DNA from: Patescibacteria group bacterium
Lineage (GTDB): Bacteria; Patescibacteriota; Patescibacteriia; JAACEG01; JAGUWE01
Direction of reading: 5' to 3'
NCBI GenBank assembly: GCA_020062525.1
Contig: JAGUWE010000018.1
Location: 1 to 15,995, forward strand
DNA: 15,995 nucleotides
Shown: positions 5,205-12,498 of the stretch, in pieces
How the letters are laid out: the number at the start of each line of letters is the position of its first letter
How positions within the stretch are numbered: position 1 is the first letter of the stretch
Program-made: the position numbers and the translations under genes
Notes under the pieces: model-generated
What the model saw: only the letters and a program-made list of their open reading frames with translations
What the model was told of the DNA's origin: nothing
Database searches by the model: none

Positions 5205-6080
5205 TTAATCAGTTTCAACTTGATATTTGCCATCGCCACTGGTTGAAATCTTAATATCGCCTTGTTTATCGGTCCGATAGATTTTTACACCAGCTCGTTC
5301 TAAGCGGCGAATAACCCTTAGATTGGGATGACTCAGATTATAACTTTCACCGCAGGTAATTATGGCAAACTGCAGTGAAACGGCTTGGATAAATTCTTGA
5401 CCAGACGAAGTACTTGAGCCATGATGACCGATTTTTAAAACATCGGCTTTTAAATTTTGACCTGAGGCGATTAATCTCTCTTCCTCACTTTCGCCAGCAT
5501 CACCGACAAACAAAAACGAACTTTTTTTATAAATCAATTTAACAACAATTGAGGTATTGTTTATTTCTTTTTCTTCAATTATTTCCTGATTCAAATCATA
5601 GTCTGGATATAAAAATTTTAAAACAACCTCGCCGCCTAAATCTTGGCTGGTAATTTTATCAACTTTTACTAAAGGAATATTTTTTGCCAAGACCTCATTT
5701 TTAAAAATCGTAAATAATTCTTCCTGGGTCTTAACATCAGTATAAAAAATTTTGCCTATCCGGTAACGTTTAATCACACTGATTAAACCGGTAATATGAT
5801 CCGGATGAGGATGAGTCAGAATCACCATATCAATTCTTCTATCAAAAAAAGGCAGACGTTGGCCCAGTTTCTGGATAACTTGACCGCCCAGGCCGCCATC
5901 AATTAAAATTCTCTGATCGTTTAGTGTTCTAATAAAAATTGCATCGCCGTGCCCGACATTAAAAAAAGTTACTTCTAAACTTTCCGGCGGTTTGACCTGC
6001 CAAGCCGCAACACTTAGCAAAACCACTGATGCTACTGCCAACAAACTAACCAACTGAATAATTTTTTTATAATTTCTCAT
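5205..6080 (-). CDS. Secreted MBL-fold hydrolase, detached ComEC C-terminal-type domain
   Basis: From the ATG at 6080 the protein has 291 residues. A signal-anchor (KKIIQLVSLLAVASVVLL, 5-22) puts the rest outside the membrane. The metallo-beta-lactamase fold follows: FFNVGHGDAIFI (39-50), H90-P-H92-P-D94-H95, D194 in FVGDAGE, H219-H220-G-S-S and H251 in SHPN, so all metal ligands are present. In standard ComEC proteins this domain is fused to the C-terminus of the channel and is thought to process incoming DNA; here it is a separate gene just downstream of comEC on the same strand. The open frame extends 35 codons further, but that extension is translated palindromic repeat, so I reject the longer start. 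No clear Shine-Dalgarno precedes 6080. Confidence 0.88.
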   Translation of the reverse strand: MRNYKKIIQLVSLLAVASVVLLSVAAWQVKPPESLEVTFFNVGHGDAIFIRTLNDQRILIDGGLGGQVIQKLGQRLPFFDRRIDMVILTHPHPDHITGLISVIKRYRIGKIFYTDVKTQEELFTIFKNEVLAKNIPLVKVDKITSQDLGGEVVLKFLYPDYDLNQEIIEEKEINNTSIVVKLIYKKSSFLFVGDAGESEEERLIASGQNLKADVLKIGHHGSSTSSGQEFIQAVSLQFAIITCGESYNLSHPNLRVIRRLERAGVKIYRTDKQGDIKISTSGDGKYQVETD

Positions 6081-6096
6081 AAAAAAATGACATAAT

Positions 6097-6197
6097 GTCA
6101 TTGCGAGGATCCGCCAGTTGGCGGAGATATGGCAATCCCATTCAACTTCAAAAAGACGAGATTGCCACGCCCTCGCTACGCTCAAGCTCGCAATGAC
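6097..6197. repeat. MITE-like palindromic element between comEC and the MBL gene
   Basis: The 101-bp element has perfect 11-bp terminal inverted repeats, GTCATTGCGAG (6097-6107) and CTCGCAATGAC (6187-6197). Inside are a second pair TGGCAATC/GATTGCCA (6130-6137 with 6160-6167) and a 7-bp hairpin TCCGCCA/TGGCGGA (6110-6116 with 6119-6125). It has higher GC than its surroundings and no convincing ORF. Very similar GTCATTGCGAGG...GGCAATC words are known as dispersed palindromic repeats in several bacterial groups. It lies 17 nt before the MBL start and 24 nt after the comEC stop. Confidence 0.8.
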
Positions 6198-6220
6198 AAC
6201 TTATATTAAAATTTTGAATT

Positions 6221-7711
6221 TTAACTTGAACTTTTGAGTTTTGAGTTTTGAGTTTTGATTTTTATTATCATTCCGCCAATCACAAGATACCCAATTACTG
6301 CCCACCACCAGGAAACTTGCTGAAATTCAAAATAGCTTAAGGGCAGCTTAATTGCATACTCGGCTACTTTAATAATGTAGACCAAAATCAGCCAAAGAAA
6401 CCAAAATAAAATTTTAGCTAAAGCCGGATAAATTAAACCAATAAAAAGCGCGGCAAAGCCCAAAGAAATAACCAAGGGTAAAATCGGCAAGACCAGAAAA
6501 TTAGCCAAAATTGAAATAAAAGGCAACCTTTTAAAATAATAGAGTGTCAGCGGCAAAACCGCAATTTGAGCCGCTATGGTAATTAAAACTAAATCACGCA
6601 GCCCCCAAAATGAGGAAATTTTTCTTAATTTTCTGCGAAAAAAAGGATAAAAATAAACAATACCCAAGGTGGCAGCAAATGACAACTGAAAACCGGCTTC
6701 TAAAATTAATTTGGGATTAAAGGCCAACATTATAGCCGCAGCTAAACTAATGGCCCGGTCAGCGCTACTAAGCCGTCCCAAGTGCATGGCTAAAAGCAGC
6801 AAAAAACCCATCACCGCGGCTCTGACTGCCGAGGCCGGCGCGCCGATAATCACAATATAAAAAATTAAAAACAAAACAATTAAATAAAATGCCTGCTGAC
6901 GATAAAAACCAAGCCCAATAAAAAAACTTAAAAGCAGGGCAAAAATAATCGTCACATGCTGACCGGAAATAGCAATAATATGAGCCAAGCCAGATTTAGC
7001 AAAATTATCAAAAAGTGCTTGGTCCAAACCTTTTTTATCGCCAAGTAAAAAGGCGGTCAAAAAACCGGCCGGCGGCTCGGCTAAATTTTCAGTAGTGACT
7101 TGTCTTAATTTTTTCTTAAAAGCAAAGATTCTTTGATAAAATTTCCCGCCCTGATTTTTTTCCAAAACCTCAATTTGCGGAAAGCCGCAAATAGCATAAA
7201 TATCAGAAACGGCCAAATACCGGCCATAATCAAAGTCATTAAAATTCTCTGGTTTTTTTATTTTACAACTAATTGTAAGATGGTCGCCGTAATTATATTG
7301 TGGATAGACTGAAGTGGTGACTAAAATTTTGCCCTTAGTTGCCTTGCCTTCTGCTTCGCTGACCCGAACGACCAAACGCTGACTGTCTATTCTTTCGTCT
7401 GGTTCCTGCGCAATAACGCCGCTAAAAGTAATTTTCTGATCAAAATAGGATTCGATTTGGCCTTTAATAGTTTCTGGCCAACTAACTTGATAACGCCAAA
7501 ATCCCAAAAGAAAAAAGATGGCTAAAAATAAAATTAAGCGCAATTTTTTCTTTGACCAAAAAAAGATTAAGTCAACCATTACAGCTAAAATCAAAACATA
7601 AATAAAAAACAAAAAATCCGCCGAAAAACTTTCTGGCGGAAATAAACTCGAAACTCCGATACCGGCAATAAAAGACAGGCAACAATAAAGAAAAAATTTA
7701 GAAGAAGACAT
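6221..7711 (-). CDS. comEC: ComEC/Rec2-type DNA uptake channel lacking the MBL domain
   Basis: ComEC forms the inner-membrane channel that passes single-stranded DNA into the cell during transformation. The 496-residue protein has three N-terminal helices (about 5-22, 33-51, 57-73), a soluble OB-like domain (about 85-185, DUF4131) and the multi-helix Competence domain (about 205-480) with the signature GLAHIIAISGQHV at 241-253. Full-length ComEC proteins usually have 700-800 residues because an MBL domain follows; here the chain stops after the last helix with a polar tail (KIKTQNSKLKSSS). That tail is encoded by a GAGTTTT-type repeat. The missing domain is the next gene downstream. Patescibacteria often keep competence genes, which fits. 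Start is the ATG at 7711, with AT-rich repeat sequence and no Shine-Dalgarno before it. Confidence 0.9.
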   Translation of the reverse strand: MSSSKFFLYCCLSFIAGIGVSSLFPPESFSADFLFFIYVLILAVMVDLIFFWSKKKLRLILFLAIFFLLGFWRYQVSWPETIKGQIESYFDQKITFSGVIAQEPDERIDSQRLVVRVSEAEGKATKGKILVTTSVYPQYNYGDHLTISCKIKKPENFNDFDYGRYLAVSDIYAICGFPQIEVLEKNQGGKFYQRIFAFKKKLRQVTTENLAEPPAGFLTAFLLGDKKGLDQALFDNFAKSGLAHIIAISGQHVTIIFALLLSFFIGLGFYRQQAFYLIVLFLIFYIVIIGAPASAVRAAVMGFLLLLAMHLGRLSSADRAISLAAAIMLAFNPKLILEAGFQLSFAATLGIVYFYPFFRRKLRKISSFWGLRDLVLITIAAQIAVLPLTLYYFKRLPFISILANFLVLPILPLVISLGFAALFIGLIYPALAKILFWFLWLILVYIIKVAEYAIKLPLSYFEFQQVSWWWAVIGYLVIGGMIIKIKTQNSKLKSSS

Positions 7712-7840
7712 AAGTTAAAAATTCCTAATTCCCAATTTCTAATTTCTAATAAATGTCCAATAATTAAATTAATAAAACTTTTAGCATTAAAAAATTAGAA
7801 ATTTCATTGGAAATTGGTAATTAAAAATTGAAAACTTATC

Positions 7841-9130
7841 CTAAGTCCTGCCTATACTCCAGTAATTAAATCCTAGTCGTTTCATTTCCTCAACCTCATA
7901 AATGTTACGGCCATCAATAATATTAGCCTCCGCCATTAATATTTTCAATTTTTCTTTGTCAATCTCTTTAAAATGTTGCCAATTAGTAATGATTACGACA
8001 GCATGAGCCTCACGAGCGACTTCATAAGGGTCGTCGTGATAAGCAATATCGCCATCCAAAATTTCACGAGCCCGCTCCATGGCCACCGGATCATGAACTT
8101 TAATGTTAGCGCCTTTGCCGATTAGATGCTGAATTACTTCAATGGCGGCTGATTCACGAATATCATCAGTGTTGGGCTTAAAAGCCAATCCCCAAATACC
8201 AATAGTTTTGTCTTTGACCTCACCCAAAGCTATCTCAATTTTTTCAATTAGGGATTTTCGCTGATAATTATTAACTTCAATCACGGCTTTAAGAATCCGA
8301 AAATCATAGCCGTTAACCCCGGCCATCTGATATAAAGCACGAGTATCCTTGGGAAAGCAACTGCCGCCGTAGCCAAGGCCGGCTTCTAAAAATTTATTAC
8401 CAATGCGCGGATCCAATCCCATACCATGCGCCACCTCTTTGACATCAGCTCCGACTTTTTCGCAAACGCCGGCAATTTCATTAATAAAAGAAATTTTGGT
8501 TGCTAAAAAGGCATTGGAGGCATATTTAATCATTTCCGCACTTTCTAAATTAGTAAAAACTTTAGGGCAGGAAAAATTTTGGTAAAGCTCGGCCATAATT
8601 TTTTGAGCTTTTTCTGAATCAGCGCCAATCACAAGCCGATCAGGAAAAAGAAAATCCCGAACTGCCGAACCCTGGCGCAAAAATTCTGGATTAGAAACAA
8701 AATTAAATTCGCCGCCATAATATTTTTTAATAATTTCTTTGGCCCGTTTAGCAGTACCTACGGGCACCGTACTTTTATTGACAATCACTGCGTAGTGGTC
8801 CAAATTGCGGCCGATGTCTGCTAACGCCTGCTCAACATAAGAAAGATCCGCCTCCCCGTTTTCTTTGGCTGGCGTGCCAACGGCAATAAAAATAACCTCG
8901 GCTTCTTTGATCGCCGGTGAAATATTTGTCTCAAAAGAAATTTTTTTGGCGCCGATATTTTTTTCCAAAAGTTCTGGCAACCCGGGCTCATGGATCGGAG
9001 AAATCCCCTGTTTCAGTTTTTTTATCTTTCTTTCATCAATATCAACGCAAGTCACCTTATGACCCTTGTCTGCCAAACAAACGCCGGTCACCAAACCAAC
9101 ATACCCTGTGCCAATAATTAAAATTTTCAT
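7841..9130 (-). CDS. ugd: UDP-glucose 6-dehydrogenase (UDP-sugar dehydrogenase family)
   Basis: The enzyme oxidises UDP-glucose to UDP-glucuronate with two NAD+. At 429 residues it has the normal length and all landmarks: NAD-binding GTGYVGL (7-13) followed by D30 at the end of the second strand, the GTP turn at 85-87, S120-T-V-P-V-G, NPEFLRQG (147-154), K202, and the catalytic cysteine C258 in GYGGSCFPKD. The C-terminal UDP-binding domain has GLAFKPNTDDIRES. UDP-mannuronate or UDP-GlcNAc dehydrogenases are related, but the sequence is closest to the UGD pattern. It shares strand and neighbourhood with a sugar epimerase, which points to nucleotide-sugar supply for surface polysaccharide. A tandem ATATTTTAATTT repeat precedes the ATG. 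Confidence 0.93.
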   Translation of the reverse strand: MKILIIGTGYVGLVTGVCLADKGHKVTCVDIDERKIKKLKQGISPIHEPGLPELLEKNIGAKKISFETNISPAIKEAEVIFIAVGTPAKENGEADLSYVEQALADIGRNLDHYAVIVNKSTVPVGTAKRAKEIIKKYYGGEFNFVSNPEFLRQGSAVRDFLFPDRLVIGADSEKAQKIMAELYQNFSCPKVFTNLESAEMIKYASNAFLATKISFINEIAGVCEKVGADVKEVAHGMGLDPRIGNKFLEAGLGYGGSCFPKDTRALYQMAGVNGYDFRILKAVIEVNNYQRKSLIEKIEIALGEVKDKTIGIWGLAFKPNTDDIRESAAIEVIQHLIGKGANIKVHDPVAMERAREILDGDIAYHDDPYEVAREAHAVVIITNWQHFKEIDKEKLKILMAEANIIDGRNIYEVEEMKRLGFNYWSIGRT

Positions 9131-9149
9131 ATATTTTAATTTATATATT

Positions 9150-9971
9150 TTAATTTATGCCTAATTTTAGTTTGAATTCTATCTCGCTATTAGTTTCAAG
9201 TTTCTCGTGCATCCATTGTATTTCATGCGCTAAAAATACTTTATTTACGTCTATATATAAATTAAGGTCTAATAAATTATAATAATTTTTTATATTTTCT
9301 TTAATATTCAAAAATAATTCTTCATTAAGCGGTTCTAAAATACGAGCTAGAGTTATGTGAACTATATCTTTTTTATATTTTCTTTCTGGCATATAACTAA
9401 TTGAATTTAATTTGTCGCTAATTTCTTGTTGCAATTTTAAATATTGTCCGCTATCTATAAATAGCGCTGTTAGTGAGCCGCCACGACCCATATTTAAGCC
9501 GTATAGTTTTAATTTAAAACTGAAGGTATTGTTAATAATGGGTTTAATTTGTTCGGTAATTTTTTTGATTTGATCAATTGAAAGCCTAGTATCTAATAAT
9601 TTTTTGTCTTCCATATCACAGGGGCGAAGATCTTGGAATAAGACCATGGAAATATGATAAGTTTCTCTTGGTGTCCAATATATTTTTATATTATTATTTA
9701 CTAATTCTTTTAAAATGTCTTTAGCTAAATTATATAAATAATCTTTAAAATTTTTATCGTCCAATTTAATAAATAATGGCCAGACATCGCAAACTCCAGG
9801 CGTTACATTGTTATTAGCGATTTTTAAATTACCATCGTTATCTCTTTGAAAATTATTTAGCATTGCATCTAATGTATTTATATCAATAAATTCAGATACT
9901 TTTAGATTCTGAAATTCTATATTAACTTTAGAATATCTTTCTAATAACACCGTCGAATAAATTTTTTGCAT
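9150..9971 (-). CDS. 2H-phosphoesterase-like protein
   Basis: The 273-residue protein has two His-x-Ser/Thr motifs about 100 residues apart, H106-I-S108-M in TYHISMVLF and H205-I-T207-L in DIVHITLARI. Each sits at the end of a beta-strand, the arrangement of the 2H phosphoesterase superfamily (RNA 2',3'-cyclic phosphodiesterases, tRNA-splicing ligase LigT, AKAP7-like). Members open cyclic phosphates or cut 2'-5' bonds. The first 70 residues and the C-terminal 40 are extra and unassigned. Coding is richer in Asn, Lys, Ile and Tyr codons, hence AT, than the neighbouring sugar genes, which hints at later acquisition. Its start overlaps the end of the epimerase gene by 44 bases in another frame. 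The motif call is from reading only; the overall fold needs confirmation. Confidence 0.65.
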   Translation of the reverse strand: MQKIYSTVLLERYSKVNIEFQNLKVSEFIDINTLDAMLNNFQRDNDGNLKIANNNVTPGVCDVWPLFIKLDDKNFKDYLYNLAKDILKELVNNNIKIYWTPRETYHISMVLFQDLRPCDMEDKKLLDTRLSIDQIKKITEQIKPIINNTFSFKLKLYGLNMGRGGSLTALFIDSGQYLKLQQEISDKLNSISYMPERKYKKDIVHITLARILEPLNEELFLNIKENIKNYYNLLDLNLYIDVNKVFLAHEIQWMHEKLETNSEIEFKLKLGIN

Positions 9972-10890
9972 ATTTTTCTTTAAACCATTTGATAGTTAAT
10001 TTTAATCCCTCATCTAACCTGACTTTCGGCTGCCAATCAAGAGTTCTTTTGATTTTAGCGTAAGACAAACAACTTCTTTGTTGCTCGCCGGGCTTGACTG
10101 ACCCATGGACAACTTTGACTTTTTTACCGATAGTTTTAACTATCTTAGAAAAAATTTCATTAACTGAGGTTTCAATACTTGTTCCTACATTAAATTCACC
10201 CTCAATTTTTCTTTCCATGGCTAGAAGATTAGCATGAACAACATCTCCCACATAAACATAATCGCGGGTTTGTTTGCCATCGCCGTTAATAACGGGCTGA
10301 AGTCCATTTAAAATTTTGTCAGCAAAAATTGCCACCACCCCGGCTTCGCCTTTGGAATTTTGCCGCGGGCCATAAACATTGGCATAACGCAAGCTGATGT
10401 AAGGAATATTATAAACGAACTTAAAATAATATAAATAATGTTCAACTGTCACTTTGGCAATGCCATAAGGCGAGCAGGGTCTGGCCGGATGGGTCTCTGG
10501 CGTGGGAATTATTTTGGTCTCGCCATACATCGCCCCGCCAGATGAAGCAAAAATAATTTTTTTAACTTTGTATTTACGAGATAATTCCAAAAGATTTAAT
10601 GAACCTAAAATATTAATCCGAGCATCAAATATAGGATTGTCTACTGAAAGCCGTACATCAATTTGAGCTGCATGATGACTGACGAAATCGGGTTTTTCTT
10701 TTTTGAAAATATCCTCCAGTTTTTTACTTTGAACATCCATTTTATAAAATTTGGCTTTGGGGTTGAGATTTTTTTTGCGCCCGGTTGAAAGATTGTCAAC
10801 CACTGCCACTTTATAACCGTTTTTAATAAAGGCGTCAACTAAATGCGAGCCGATGAAACCAGCCCCGCCGGTGATGAGAATCTTGCTCAT
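9928..10890 (-). CDS. NAD-dependent nucleotide-sugar epimerase (UDP-glucose 4-epimerase family, extended SDR)
   Basis: The 320-residue protein is an extended short-chain dehydrogenase acting on NDP-sugars. It shows the NAD motif GGAGFIG (8-14), D32 in VVDNLSTG, HHAAQIDV (72-79), S116-S117 in FASSG, the catalytic pair Y142 and K146 in YGIAK, and RYANVYGPRQ (168-177). The C-terminal substrate domain reads INGDGKQTRDYVYVGD. It could be GalE, a UDP-glucuronate or UDP-GlcNAc 4-epimerase; the neighbouring UDP-glucose dehydrogenase favours a UDP-uronic acid, but that is inference. The ATG at 10890 is chosen because the longer frame (to 10959) encodes only repeat DNA. The 3' end overlaps the 2H-phosphoesterase-like gene by 44 bases. 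Confidence 0.88.
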   Translation of the reverse strand: MSKILITGGAGFIGSHLVDAFIKNGYKVAVVDNLSTGRKKNLNPKAKFYKMDVQSKKLEDIFKKEKPDFVSHHAAQIDVRLSVDNPIFDARINILGSLNLLELSRKYKVKKIIFASSGGAMYGETKIIPTPETHPARPCSPYGIAKVTVEHYLYYFKFVYNIPYISLRYANVYGPRQNSKGEAGVVAIFADKILNGLQPVINGDGKQTRDYVYVGDVVHANLLAMERKIEGEFNVGTSIETSVNEIFSKIVKTIGKKVKVVHGSVKPGEQQRSCLSYAKIKRTLDWQPKVRLDEGLKLTIKWFKEKYAKNLFDGVIRKIF

Positions 10891-10906
10891 ATTTTTTTCT
10901 ATGTCG

Positions 10907-10947
10907 TTCCCGCCCCGTAATAAATACGGGGTAAACTCCAGCGGGAA
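10907..10947. repeat. Palindromic repeat upstream of the epimerase gene
   Basis: Outer arms TTCCCGC (10907-10913) and GCGGGAA (10941-10947) enclose a 7-bp hairpin CCCCGTA/TACGGGG (10913-10919 with 10925-10931). The outer words resemble the widely dispersed GTCATTCCCGC...GCGGGAATCC intergenic repeat. It is GC-rich against an AT-rich background and lies in the leader of the epimerase gene, 17 bases before its start. Confidence 0.65.
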
Positions 10948-10982
10948 TCCAAGTGTCATTCTTGATTTATTTTAAAATCTAG

Positions 10983-11094
10983 ATTCCGCATCTCAGCCCG
11001 AGGCTGATCTCCGCCAAAGGCGGATGGGTTAGCCTGAGGCTAATCAGCCTCTGGCTGACCTCTGGCGCACGCCTTCGGCTGGAAAGTGCGGAAT
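10983..11094. repeat. Multi-hairpin palindromic element between prfB and the epimerase gene
   Basis: Terminal inverted repeats ATTCCGCA (10983-10990) and TGCGGAAT (11087-11094) enclose a row of small hairpins: CAGCC/GGCTG near 10994, TCCGCC/GGCGGA (11010-11015 with 11019-11024), TTAGCCT/AGGCTAA (11029-11035 with 11037-11043) and TCAGCC/GGCTGA (11044-11049 with 11053-11058). It is much richer in GC than the flanks and has no ORF of its own. It looks like a repeat that has collected nested copies of GGCTGA/AGCCTC words. It may also slow or end transcription after prfB. Confidence 0.7.
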
Positions 11095-11110
11095 GACAAA
11101 AGGTATTTTT

Positions 11111-12212
11111 TTATTTTTTTATATATTTCAAATAACTCTCCACAAATCCTTCAATCTTGCCATCCAACACTGCTTGAGCGTCAGTTTCTTCATAGTCGGT
11201 ACGATGATCCTTAACTAACTGATAGGGCTGAAGGACATAAGAGCGGATTTGGTTGCCCCATTGGGCAGCTAAAACTTCGCCGCGCAGTTTTTCTTTTTCA
11301 CGATGTTGCTGGGCTAATTTGAGATGATAAAGTTTTGAGCGCAAAATTTTAAGCGCTGTTTCTTTGTTTTGCAATTGGCTTCTTTCATTCTGACAAACCA
11401 CGGTAATTTTAGTTGGCAGATGCGTAACCCGAACAGCTGACTCGGTTTTATTAACGCTTTGGCCACCATGACCTGAAGCGCGAAAAGTATCAATTTTTAA
11501 ATCTTCTTCTTTAATCTCAATGGACGAAGATTCGGTTTCTGGAAATTCCGGCAAGACCTCAACTAAGGCAAAAGAAGTATGGCGCATCTTTTCGGCATCA
11601 AAAGGCGAAATGCGGACTAAACGATGAACCCCAGCTTCGGCTTTAAGCCAACCGTAAACGTAGTTACCGAAGATATGTAAGGTGGCGCTCTTAATACCCG
11701 CCTCCTGAGCCGGGGTTTCATTAATCAAATTTGCACGCCAATTTTTTTTCTCACAAAATCTTAAATACATCCTAAGCAGCATCTGGGCCCAATCCTGCGC
11801 TTCTACTCCGCCGGTGCCGGCATGAATTGCTAAAATAGCGTTATTTTTGTCGTAAGATCCGGAAAATAAAATAAAAAATTCCAGTTTTTCAAACCGCTTT
11901 TTAAGCTCTTGGGTTTTAAAATTTATTTCTTTTTCCAGTTTCTCATCGCTCTCAATTTGGGCCACTTTAGCCAATTCTAATAAATCTAATGATTCTTTTT
12001 CAATTTTGTCCCAAGTTTCGATTTCTTCTTTGAGTTCTTTGAATCGCTGCGCTTTTTGGACGGCAAGTTCGCGAGCTAACCAAAAAGATTGCTCTGCCAT
12101 TTCTTTTTCAATTGAAACTACCTCTTTTTCTTTGGCAGCTAAGTCAAAGTAACCTCCGTGCCTCAACAGTCCGCTCTTGAAGTTTTTCTAATTGTTGAAT
12201 TATCTCTTGCAT
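11111..12212 (-). CDS. prfB: Peptide chain release factor 2 with programmed +1 frameshift
   Basis: RF2 reads UGA and UAA stop codons and releases the peptide. The true start is the ATG at 12212-12210; 22 codons lead to an in-frame TGA at 12146-12144 in the setting CGG AGG TTA CTT TGA C. This is the classic RF2 shift site: an internal GGAGG, 3-nt spacer, CTT slip codon, UGA and C. After skipping one base the frame continues GAC TTA GCT to the TAA-closed end, giving 366 residues, the usual RF2 size. In full-length numbering the anticodon-like tripeptide S-P-F is at 202-204 (specific for RF2) and G-G-Q is at 249-251. The post-shift frame alone could open at a GTG at 12166, but that would cut off the conserved N-terminus. 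A promoter lies about 50 bases upstream. Confidence 0.95.
12144..12156 (-). promoter_or_regulatory. RF2 programmed frameshift site
   Basis: Read on the minus strand the site is GGAGG (12156-12152), TTA... then CTT (12149-12147) and TGA (12146-12144), followed by C. Spacing between the internal Shine-Dalgarno and the CTT codon matches the Escherichia coli prfB site. Low RF2 lets the ribosome pause at UGA and slip forward, so the protein controls its own synthesis. The presence of the site implies UGA is a stop codon in this organism and not reassigned, unlike in Gracilibacteria and SR1. Confidence 0.9.
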
Positions 12213-12270
12213 AGTATTATTAATATTGATTCAATTTGGTTAACAATATTATTAATTTATTTGCATCTAT

Positions 12271-12299
12271 ATTTTAAATTATTTTCAAAAATTTGACAA
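12271..12299 (-). promoter_or_regulatory. Sigma70-type promoter for prfB
   Basis: On the minus strand TTGTCA (12299-12294), a 17-nt spacer and TAAAAT (12276-12271) match the consensus at 5 of 6 positions in each box. Initiation near 12264 would give a leader of about 52 bases to the ATG at 12212. Confidence 0.65.
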
Positions 12300-12420
12300 A
12301 GCGAACGCTTCGGGGCAGTCCCACGACCCAACTTTACTTACCCTGCACAAAATTTATTTTGCGGCTGCGAGAGGGTTTAAACCTCTGACCTAAGGTTTGC
12401 TTGCCCGCCCATCTTTTTAA
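12300..12420 (-). other. Structured non-coding stretch with a tRNA-like 3' fragment
   Basis: Read on the minus strand, AGAGG-TTTAAAC-CCTCT forms a T-arm-like hairpin followed by CGCAGCC, as in the 3' end of a tRNA, but no matching 5' acceptor or D-arm exists upstream. It is followed by a CAAAAT-AA-ATTTTG palindrome (12348-12361) and by a GAAGCG/CGCTT hairpin at about 12301-12312 just before the prfB promoter. The stretch is GC-richer than its surroundings and has no credible ORF. It could be a tRNA remnant, a processing region behind tRNA-CAU or an unrecognised small RNA. Confidence 0.3.
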
Positions 12421-12425
12421 AATTG

Positions 12426-12496
12426 TGCCGATGAGAGGAATCGAACCTCTATCTGAGCTTTATGAGGGCCCTGCTTTGCCATTAAGCTACATCGGC
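12426..12496 (-). tRNA. tRNA with anticodon CAU (Met or lysidine-type Ile)
   Basis: The 71-nt gene folds as acceptor GCCGATG/CATCGGC (7 bp), D-stem GCTT/AAGC with GG in the loop, anticodon loop CTCATAA with anticodon CAT, a 4-nt variable region, and T-arm AGAGG-TTCGATT-CCTCT, with discriminator A. No CCA is encoded. The first pair under the anticodon loop (31-39) is C-A instead of Watson-Crick, and 28-42 is G-U. CAU can mean elongator Met or Ile2 read after lysidine modification; the first acceptor pair is G-C, which argues against initiator tRNA. It starts 2 nt after the stop codon of the HTH gene and is probably processed from that transcript. Confidence 0.88.
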
Positions 12497-12498
12497 AA

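Noticed and set aside
6081..6185. N-terminal extension of the MBL protein (start at 6185)
   Set aside because: The 35 extra codons are the translated 101-bp palindromic repeat, and the signal-anchor begins exactly at the ATG at 6080.
10891..10959. N-terminal extension of the epimerase (start at 10959)
   Set aside because: The 23 extra codons come from a palindromic repeat, and the Rossmann motif starts at residue 5-8 from the ATG at 10890, as is normal for the family.
12147..12166. GTG at 12166 as prfB start
   Set aside because: It lies upstream of the shift site in the post-shift frame; the zero frame from ATG 12212 through CTT TGA C gives the normal RF2 N-terminus and size.
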